From Chaenocephalus aceratus (Eukaryota > Chordata > Actinopteri > Perciformes > Channichthyidae): DNA of 64,000 nt. This document shows positions 57,511 through 64,000 of the stretch, piece after piece. The stretch covers positions 3,319,509 to 3,383,508 of the forward strand of contig CM043791.1 of NCBI GenBank assembly GCA_023974075.1, written 5' to 3'. How positions within the stretch are numbered: position 1 is the first letter of the stretch; every line of letters begins with the position of its first letter. The notes under the pieces were generated by a model. That model was not told where the DNA came from and ran no database searches. It worked only from the letters and a program-made list of their open reading frames with translations. Position numbers and translations under genes: made by a program.

Positions 57511-58514
57511 AGGCATTCTTAAGCACATAAATGTAACATTAGGCTATGCATAAAATAACCAAACTATTATTACATTAACTAATTTGAACAGTAATTCACA
57601 TCATCATCTCATAACAAAATAAGCTAAGGCAACTACTTGCATTCACTGACTTGATTTTTTAAATGAAAACCAGGGATATCTTTTGTTTTTGCGGTCCATA
57701 TCTCATTAAAAATATCTAATGTTAGTAACTATTAAAGAAAGAATGGGGACAATTCTGTGTTAATGTAGTTTGACCATTGTAACTGCTGTGCAGACATACT
57801 GATAAAATAGGGCTTCTAACTAATTACCTTAAATAAAATCACTAATTAATTAAACCAGTTCAATACGCATTATTCTTATTCTTATCATTCTTTATGAGCG
57901 CAGTAACGGTAAGGTATCTAATTACTTATTTATCTAGTATTCCATCACATAATAACAGAGATGGTCAAACTGAAGTAGAGACATGGCAGAAATCCTACAA
58001 TGAAGCAGGACAGTGAAGGGGAAGTCTCTTTTGAAGAGGGTTTTAATAGTTTTTAAAGATCTTAATGCCCCCTTGATCATATCTTTTTTAAAAAAGACTG
58101 TTTCTCTAAAAGGCAGGTTTTGTGATTTTTAAGACTTTTTACAGACACTCGGCAGATTTGTGTGTAATTCTCTCACAAAGGAACAGTAAGTCTCTTACTT
58201 TTTTGATAGCGTTTTTTATGTATGACAACTTTACAACTGGTAGAAAGTTAAGTACCTTTTTCTGAGCAGATTTTCTTTAAGACTGTGACTCTTAACACAC
58301 CAACCCCCCGAGAGACAGACATACTCATCCCCTTTTCAACGTATTTTGTTTTTGTCTTTCTCGCTTTTTTTTTTTCCATTATATTTTTGGAAAAAACTAC
58401 ATAGTGATTGCTAGCAAAAATACAACATGCAACTAATACATTATACAATATTACGACTTTTGGCGATATTTTCAACACAATATACTTGTACCCTTTTTTT
58501 TTTTTTTTTTTTGT
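57511..58514. repeat. AT-rich region with start of degenerate repeat family
   Basis: 57,511-58,070 has no recognised feature. 58,085-58,250 (actgtttctctaaaaggcag ... gtgtaattctctcacaaagg) recurs, diverged, at 59,840-59,945. Confidence 0.5.
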
Positions 58515-58644
58515 AGGACTTCAAGATATGTTGCATGTCATGCATAAACACGGTGTCATCTTTCTTGAAACTGACGTGCTGTCCGTTTATGTTTATGCTT
58601 CTTCATCCTCTGAATGTTCCTCCCCCCGTCCCTCTTCACAATAA
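58515..58644 (+). CDS. Exon-like reading frame after a long polypyrimidine tract
   Basis: About 19 T and then gtag (58,494-58,516) form a strong splice-acceptor signal. The frame that follows reads LQDMLHVMHKHGVIFLETDV, then a serine-rich tail SSSSECSSPRPSSQ and a stop at 58,642-58,644. It could be the 3' exon of the small-ORF gene at 57,361 or of an unseen gene. No homology is recognised. Confidence 0.3.
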
Positions 58645-60550
58645 CAATCAAGGTGGATCTGTGAATGAAACACCTCTTCCCAAAGCGTGACTACCCTATT
58701 GAGGGCATGCGTCTAAGGCAGTAGGGTCTAAATCGATGGGCCAGATATACTACCATGCAGAACGTACGGTATGTTTGAAAAAGACTAACCATTTATCCAG
58801 TTCAAGCTGTCTTTTAAGATGTGACATCGCGCTCTGACTATTTCCCATAAAATCGTGACAAACTATTACTTGTTCTTACATTTGACCTCTTGCTGCTTGG
58901 TTGAAAATGATAGATGAAAAAGAACTTTTTTAAAAAGAGTCAAACCACAAATGTTTTTAAGATTGTTACAAAATGTAAAAAATAAAAAAGGTCTGGAGAC
59001 AAAATTAATTCAGGTGACTCTGGCTTTATTAGGACAACAAACATATAATACAAATGGGTTAGGGGTTAAATATAACCATCGTGGACTTAATAGTCTAACA
59101 AAATACTTTTATCTGAATAAATGTGTTCTTTTTAAGAGCACTTTTTGAAATTATTTATTTATTATTTCAGTGGAACAATCCAGTGTTTGTTAACATTAAC
59201 GCTTTCTTCTCTTTTTCTTGTGTTACTAAGATACTTTTAAACACACTTTGGTGTATGCAACACTTGTTCAGATAAACAAGGTTTTTTCTTTTCTGATAAA
59301 CTTACATATTTTAGTTATTTTATGTTACCAAGATACTTTGAGATACACCCTGATGTACGCAACACTTAACAAAGGGTATAATATGAAGTAGTTGGTAAGG
59401 AAGGGGTTTTTCTTTAAGGGTGCAAAACTTTAGAACAGGGTAAAATATTCATTAATTTGTATTGAATTGAGTTTTCTGACTGGATGGTACAAAGTAGGGG
59501 AGAGGATGTTCCCGAAGAAGAGCTCTCCTCTATATGTAATAGTATTGTAAACGAAACATTTAAAGTGGTCCAGGAATCTTCATTTTTCAGAAACATTCTG
59601 TAACATTACCGAATAAATTACACTTACTCTTTTTCTTGTGTTACCAAGATACTTTTAGATACAGTTTGGTGTCTGAAAACTGAAACTGGTTGAATATGAA
59701 GTACTTTATAAGGAATTCGGATTCTTTTAAAGGCAGATTTTGGCTTTTTTCTCTTTGCCAAGATACTTTTAGACACACTTTGAGGGATGCAAAACCTTAC
59801 AACTAGAAAATGAAGTACAGTCTGATTAGATTTTTTCTTAAAGACTGTTTCTCTAAAAGGTAAGTTTATGATTTTAACAATTTTCCCTGACACTTTAAGA
59901 TTTGTGTGTAATTCTCTCACAACGGAACTGTAAGATACACTTTTTATGTATGCAAAACCTTAAACTTTTTTTTTTTTTTTTTTTTTGAAAATAAAATACT
60001 TTGTCTGAATACATTTCTTTAAAGGCACTTTTTTTTATTTTATTATAACGCTATTTCAGTGTAAAAATACAGTTTTGTTGACATCAAGGCTTTTTTCTCT
60101 TTTCTTGTGTTACTAAGATACTTTTAGACACACTTTGATGTATGCAACACTTGTTCAGTTAAATAATGGTTTTTTTTTTCTGATAAACTTACATATTTTA
60201 GTTATTTTATGTTACCAAGATACTTTGAGATACACCCTGATGTACGCAACACTTAACAAAGGGTATAATATGAAGTACTTGGTAAGGAAGGGGTTTTTCC
60301 TTAAGGGTGCAAAACTTTAGAACAGGGTAAAATATTCATTAAATTGTATTGAATTGAGTTTTCTTTTTTGATTTTCAACATACTATTTGTACACAATGAC
60401 TTTTCCATATTTCTGATAAACTATACTTTTTCCGTAAAATCATGACAAACTATTACTTATTCTTAAATTTCACCTATTGCTGGAGATGAGATGAAAAAGC
60501 TACAACTCTTAAAGAACTTTTTTTCTAAAAAACTATCAATTCTATAATTG
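58645..60550. repeat. Degenerate repeat array flanking the virus-like genes
   Basis: Repeated words: tgtgttactaagatactttt followed by agacacactttg(a/g)tgtatgcaac (59,218, 60,107; variants 59,635 and 59,750), gataaacttacatattttag (59,296 and 60,182), ttaacaaagggtataatatg (59,366 and 60,251). 59,285-59,460 and 60,170-60,355 are a near-identical direct duplication about 885 bp apart. Coding scraps occur at 59,478-59,610. Confidence 0.65.
59478..59605 (+). pseudogene. Fragment joining pieces of the two virus-like ORFs
   Basis: Reads DWMVQSRGEDVPEEELS, matching the middle of the ORF at 62,402, and then continues in the same frame into VNETFKVVQESSF, matching the C-terminal third of the ORF at 60,909. 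A stop follows shortly after. This old third copy shows that the two present-day ORFs derive from one longer gene or from paralogues of it. Confidence 0.65.
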
Positions 60551-60641
60551 ACTCCCCCATTCAACGCAATGAGCCCCACCCTCCACTCAGAAAATCATCT
60601 AAAACGAAGGACCTCGCTAAGACGATCATTTTAAACTAGCC
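60551..60641 (+). promoter_or_regulatory. Shared 5' leader A
   Basis: actcccccattcaacgcaat, cactcagaaaatcat, acgaaggac and ttttaaactagccATG match the sequence before the ATG at 62,402 and its mirror copy. The common 75-90 bp leader suggests a common promoter/leader; no TATA box is evident within it. Confidence 0.5.
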
Positions 60642-60884
60642 ATGGAGCAGAGAAAAGCCAAGACTCCCCCCGCGAGTTGCAGTCAGGAACAGCGTCTACC
60701 AGCAACACCACCATGTGGGAAACCCGAATCTTGCAGTACTACTGCTGCTGATGCTACTCCTCGGGTCAAGAAGTCTCGGTTTAGGGACACAGTGAAATCG
60801 GAGTTGTTTTATATTCTGGAGATGGTGATGTATCGGTACAGAAAAGAAATCTGCAAAGAATGCCGACGCAGTAACCCCGACTAG
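60642..60884 (+). CDS. Virus-like ORF, N-terminal part (80 codons), ends at an amber codon
   Basis: Starts MEQRKAKTPPASC, has a low-complexity S/T/P-rich first half with paired cysteines, then a basic KKSRFRDTVKSELFYIL helix and CKECRRSNPD before TAG (60,882-60,884). The next ORF (60,909) is in the same phase with only eight codons between, so both were probably one protein of about 345 codons. The first residues resemble the ORF at 62,402 (M-x-x-RK-x-K). No domain is recognised. Confidence 0.55.
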   Translation: MEQRKAKTPPASCSQEQRLPATPPCGKPESCSTTAADATPRVKKSRFRDTVKSELFYILEMVMYRYRKEICKECRRSNPD

Positions 60885-60908
60885 AGGCAACACGATTGTC
60901 GGAATGAC

Positions 60909-61676
60909 ATGCCCGATTTCTTCTTCAGAAACAATTACAATGCGTTAATGAAAAGACTTTGGCTCGCCGACTTCGTTGCAGTGATTGACCAGAGTCTTAT
61001 TGAAAAAGGCATTTGCGAGGATAAACTGAGGATAGGACGCGCTTCGGAAGCTTTTCTGCACAAGCTTGTAAAATGCAGATGCCTCAAGGAGAGACTTGAA
61101 ATATCCATACAGAGTTGGATGGAGAAGAAGAAGACTAACAAACAACAGTCGGATGGAGAAGAAGCCAGGGACTTGTTCAATGCAGTGACTTTTTCTTTAA
61201 GTAAAATAAAAATGGGAAACTACTTTGCAAAACGCTCTGTATATATTGATCATAATGTAGTCATTACCCGTTTAATAAATGTGGTGATGGGGACGATTGA
61301 AAACAGAACGAGTAGTGACCCCTGTGTAAAAAGAATGGCTGAAGTTTGTAAACTACAAGACATTTTGGATATCGTTCGTTCTGGCAGTACTATTCCGGGT
61401 CATTGGGAAACGCTTGTAAACGAAACATTTAAAGTGGTCCTGGAATCTTCATTTTCCGAAACATTCTGTAACATTATCTCAGAAATGAAACAAACATCAA
61501 AAGTGTATCATGTGCTCTCATTGTATGCTCTGTTTGTAGATGTAATGCATCTGTGTGTTGAAAACAGCATACACCTGAATATTTTGACTGAAGTGAAAAA
61601 ACTCCATCACGATATCTCCAATAATATGGGGAATTCTAAGCTGGAGACTGTCCTGGGGATGCTACAATCAGTATAA
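60909..61676 (+). CDS. Virus-like helical protein (255 codons), faint Bcl-2/BH1 resemblance
   Basis: Intact frame from MPDFFFRNNYNALMKRL to LETVLGMLQSV. Predicted mostly helical; no signal peptide, zinc finger or clear membrane segment. The C-terminal third has F-x3-ISEM, then VYHVLSLYALFVDVMHLCVE, whose spacing is like the BH1 helix pair of Bcl-2 proteins (EMF...NWGRVVALFxFxxxxxxxCVE), but the invariant W and G of BH1 are replaced by Y and H. Bcl-2-like accessory proteins occur in several animal DNA viruses, where they act on mitochondrial apoptosis; assigning that here is only a guess. The last third (from about 61,349) lies inside the palindrome and is repeated inverted at the window end. 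The reading frame has no decay. Confidence 0.6.
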   Translation: MPDFFFRNNYNALMKRLWLADFVAVIDQSLIEKGICEDKLRIGRASEAFLHKLVKCRCLKERLEISIQSWMEKKKTNKQQSDGEEARDLFNAVTFSLSKIKMGNYFAKRSVYIDHNVVITRLINVVMGTIENRTSSDPCVKRMAEVCKLQDILDIVRSGSTIPGHWETLVNETFKVVLESSFSETFCNIISEMKQTSKVYHVLSLYALFVDVMHLCVENSIHLNILTEVKKLHHDISNNMGNSKLETVLGMLQSV

Positions 61677-61859
61677 CTATTGATTTTGTGGGTGAAAAAA
61701 ATAAAAAAAGTGTTCTTTACATCTAAAAACTGTTGTCATCATTATAGCAAGGGGAGCGTGTCTGATACATGTGTATTACAGTCCTTCTTGTTGTGTTTTT
61801 CAGTGTTTTCTGTGTGTCTGTACACACAAAGCACACTTCATTATCTACTTTTCAGCTTC

Positions 61860-62310
61860 TTTAAAAAGAAAAGTGTATCTTTCGGTAACTTTCTCAGAGA
61901 ATTTAAGCATAAATATGTCAAATGTTCAAAACAGCATTGTTTCACTGAAATACCCTCAAATGACAAACTGCCATTAAGAGTCAGATTCTTAACCAAATCT
62001 ACTGACACAAAGTCCTTCATTATCTACTTTTCAGCTTTTTAATACAAAAGTGTATCTTTCGGTAACCTTCTTGAGAGAATTAAGCATAAATCTGTCAAAG
62101 ATTCTTAACGAAATCTACTGACACAAAGTCTACTTCATTATCTACTTTTCAGCTTGTATACACAAAGTGTATCTTTCAGTAACTTTACCAGAGAATTTAA
62201 GCATAAATCTGTCAAATGTTCAAAACAGCCTTGTTTCACTGAAATACCCTCAAAATGACAAACTGCCATTAAGAGTCAGAATCCAAGCGAAATCTCCTCA
62301 AACAGAGTAC
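61860..62310 (+). repeat. Three diverged tandem units downstream of the helical-protein ORF
   Basis: gtgtatctttcggtaacttt, gagaatttaagcataaat and tgtcaaatgttcaaaacagc recur at 61,875, 62,049 (shortened) and 62,166, with ccctcaaa(a)tgacaaactgcc in units one and three. The unit is mirrored in the right arm. Short frames of about 70-120 codons over it look incidental. Confidence 0.75.
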
Positions 62311-62326
62311 TTTCTACAGATGAAAC

Positions 62327-62401
62327 CTCCCACTCAACACAATATGTCCCACCCACTCAGCAAATCATATACAAACTAAGGACGCCCGTTAAAAACTAGC
62401 C
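62327..62401 (+). promoter_or_regulatory. Shared 5' leader B
   Basis: cctcccactcaacacaatat, cactcagcaaatcat, actaaggac and ttaaaaactagccATG: the same leader as before the ORF at 60,642. A mirror copy lies at 62,950-63,023. Confidence 0.5.
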
Positions 62402-62614
62402 ATGGATCTGAGAAAAACCAAGTCTGACGTAGCCTGCCCTTATTATCACCAGGATAATGGATACGGGCTTAATGACTGGATGTTACAAAGTAGGGGAGAG
62501 GATGTCCCAGAAGAAGAGCTTTCTTTAAAAGATGGTATTATAGATAACCTTTATAGAAACAGTATATCTCATACCACTCGCAAGATCGCAAACGACAATA
62601 GCAGAAAAGAATAG
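62402..62614 (+). CDS. Small virus-like ORF (70 codons), left arm
   Basis: Begins MDLRKTKSDVACPYYH, continues with NDWMLQSRGEDVPEEELSLK (an acidic patch) and ends with a basic, asparagine-rich tail KIANDNSRKE, 26 bp before the palindrome spacer. The fragment at 59,478 joins the same DWM...EEELS segment to the helical-protein C-terminus, so this ORF may be the front of a longer protein truncated by the palindrome junction. Its frame is identical in both arms. Function unknown. Confidence 0.5.
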   Translation: MDLRKTKSDVACPYYHQDNGYGLNDWMLQSRGEDVPEEELSLKDGIIDNLYRNSISHTTRKIANDNSRKE

Positions 62615-62736
62615 AAAAGTAAAGAAAAACGAAGAAAAAGCTGATGGTCCCTTTTCTTTTCATTCGCATTCTGCGTTTGCTTTTAATTTTTCTTCTCCTT
62701 TTCATGTTGCTTTTTCTTCGTTTTTCTTTACTTTTT

Positions 62737-62949
62737 CTATTCTTTTCTGCTATTGTCGTTTGCGATCTTGCGAGTGGTATGAGATATACTGTTTCTATAA
62801 AGGTTATCTATAATACCATCTTTTAAAGAAAGCTCTTCTTCTGGGACATCCTCTCCCCTACTTTGTAACATCCAGTCATTAAGCCCGTATCCATTATCCT
62901 GGTGATAATAAGGGCAGGCTACGTCAGACTTGGTTTTTCTCAGATCCAT
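62737..62949 (-). CDS. Small virus-like ORF (70 codons), right arm
   Basis: Mirror copy of 62,402-62,614, with an identical protein. Divergent ATG positions and a convergent centre make the two genes face each other across the 69 bp spacer. Confidence 0.5.
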   Translation of the reverse strand: MDLRKTKSDVACPYYHQDNGYGLNDWMLQSRGEDVPEEELSLKDGIIDNLYRNSISHTTRKIANDNSRKE

Positions 62950-63672
62950 GGCTAGTTTTTAACGGGCGTCCTTAGTTTTATATGATTTGCTGAGTGGGTG
63001 GGACATATTGTGTTGAGTGGGAGGCTTCATCTGTAGAAAGTACTCTGTTTGAGGAGATTTCGCTTGGATTCTGACTCTTAATGGCAGTTTGTCATTTTGA
63101 GGGTATTTCAGTGAAACAAGGCTGTTTTGAACATTTGACAGATTTATGCTTAAATTCTCTGGTAAAGTTACTGAAAGATACACTTTGTGTATACAAGCTG
63201 AAAAGTAGATAATGAAGTAGACTTTGTGTCAGTAGATTTCGTTAAGAATCTTGACAGATTTATGCTTAATTCTCTCAAGAAGGTTACCGAAAGATACACT
63301 TTTGTATTAAAAAGCTGAAAAGTAGATAATGAAGGACTTTGTGTCAGTAGATTTGGTTAAGAATCTGACTCTTAATGGCAGTTTGTCATTTTGAGGGTAT
63401 TTCAGTGAAACAATGCTGTTTTGAACATTTGACATATTTATGCTTAAATTCTCTGAGAAAGTTACCGAAAGATACACTTTTCTTTTTAAAGAAGCTGAAA
63501 AGTAGATAATGAAGTGTGCTTTGTGTGTACAGACACACAGAAAACACTGAAAAACACAACAAGAAGGACTGTAATACACATGTATCAGACACGCTCCCCT
63601 TGCTATAATGATGACAACAGTTTTTAGATGTAAAGAACACTTTTTTTATTTTTTCACCCACAAAATCAATAG

Positions 63673-64000
63673 TTATACTGATTGTAGCATCCCCAGGACA
63701 GTCTCCAGCTTAGAATTCCCCATATTATTGGAGATATCGTGATGGAGTTTTTTCACTTCAGTCAAAATATTCACGTGTATGCTGTTTTCAACACACAGAT
63801 GCATTACATCTACAAACAGAGCATACAATGAGAGCACATGATACACTTTTGATGTTTGTTTCATTTCTGAGATAATGTTACAGAATGTTTCGGAAAATGA
63901 AGATTCCAGGACCACTTTAAATGTTTCGTTTACAAGCGTTTCCCAATGACCCGGAATAGTACTGCCAGAACGAACGATATCCAAAATGTCTTGTAGTTTA
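63673..64000 (-). CDS. Virus-like helical protein, right-arm copy, cut by the window end
   Basis: Mirror of the last 109 codons of the ORF at 60,909-61,676; stop at 63,673-63,675 and open to the window edge. It differs by one residue (HLNIL becomes HVNIL). The 5' part must lie beyond 64,000 if the palindrome continues. Confidence 0.6.
   Translation of the reverse strand, partial: KLQDILDIVRSGSTIPGHWETLVNETFKVVLESSFSETFCNIISEMKQTSKVYHVLSLYALFVDVMHLCVENSIHVNILTEVKKLHHDISNNMGNSKLETVLGMLQSV

Larger units (their letters stand above)
61349..64000. repeat. Giant palindrome, arms at least 1,291 bp, spacer 69 bp
   Basis: 61,349-62,640 and 62,710-64,000 are reverse complements centred at 62,675. By eye I find about two substitutions (61,571-type c/g; a t/c in the ctcccactc region near 62,329) and three single-base length differences, two of them in A runs (near 61,695 and 61,955) and one at atatacaaac (near 62,372). 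The right arm is still matching when the window ends. The spacer 62,641-62,709 is T-rich (cttttcttttcattcgcatt ...). Arms this long and this similar can form a cruciform, and can also arise from fold-back reads. Confidence 0.93.

Noticed and set aside
61680..62379. Open frames of 60-120 codons after the helical-protein ORF
   Set aside because: They overlap tandem 3' repeats, start within low-complexity DNA and shift with one-base differences between arms.
57511..64000. Firm assignment to a Maverick/Polinton, adintovirus or Teratorn-type element
   Set aside because: No polymerase, integrase, capsid, protease, packaging ATPase or transposase gene is seen in the window; kept only as a hypothesis.

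Overview
The window is teleost fish nuclear DNA, probably from a percomorph-type genome. The reasons are: one recognisable conserved vertebrate gene (a brain orphan G-protein-coupled receptor of the SREB family, most like GPR173), fish-type LINEs, a tRNA-derived SINE, dense CA/GA microsatellites and very many DNA transposons. Almost everything else is mobile or repeated DNA, much of it nested several layers deep. Most annotation below therefore rests on terminal inverted repeats (TIRs), target-site duplications (TSDs) and remnants of transposase or reverse-transcriptase reading frames that can be read by eye.

Layout. 1-2.5 kb: a decayed endogenous retrovirus envelope gene split by a hAT transposon. 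3.1-16.5 kb and 19.3-24.5 kb: two direct copies of a roughly 3.7 kb segment. Each copy has collected its own insertions, and the other copy supplies the empty site: a 2.85 kb Ac-like hAT, a 1 kb Harbinger-like element, a TTAA-flanked MITE, a 5.4 kb nest (hAT, then a second hAT, then a solo LTR and an L2-like LINE), a 49 bp mini-hAT and a Harbinger with a CTG/CAG TSD. 24.5-30 kb: mostly unassigned DNA with hAT MITEs and a CA repeat. 30.8-32.0 kb: gpr173 on the minus strand, with single-base frame breaks that look more like sequence errors than decay; a GC-rich block near 35.5-35.9 kb may be its promoter. 37.7-40.6 kb: a hAT-in-hAT-in-hAT nest rich in CGATCG. 40.7-41.3 kb: a minisatellite whose 39-base unit stays open as a 13-residue repeat. 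41.6 kb: a SINE. 47-55.4 kb: an inverted-repeat element, a jockey-type LINE piece, a mariner-like end, a Ty3/gypsy pol piece, an L2/Rex1-like LINE split by a Harbinger that still carries its Myb-like exon, and a Kolobok-like element with a THAP-type exon.

55.4-64 kb differs from the rest. It holds a cluster of ACCGGAAGT (ETS-type) boxes; three tandem copies of a compact promoter plus small ORF unit; AT-rich degenerate repeats; two in-phase ORFs separated by one amber codon and ending in a helical protein that faintly resembles the BH1 region of Bcl-2 proteins; a second small ORF with the same 5' leader; and a palindrome with arms of at least 1.29 kb, centred near 62,675 and running off the window end. 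Short shared promoters, duplicated small ORFs and a giant inverted repeat suggest an integrated DNA-virus-like or large virus-derived element. No hallmark viral gene lies in the window, so this stays a hypothesis; it is the part I consider most likely to be undescribed.
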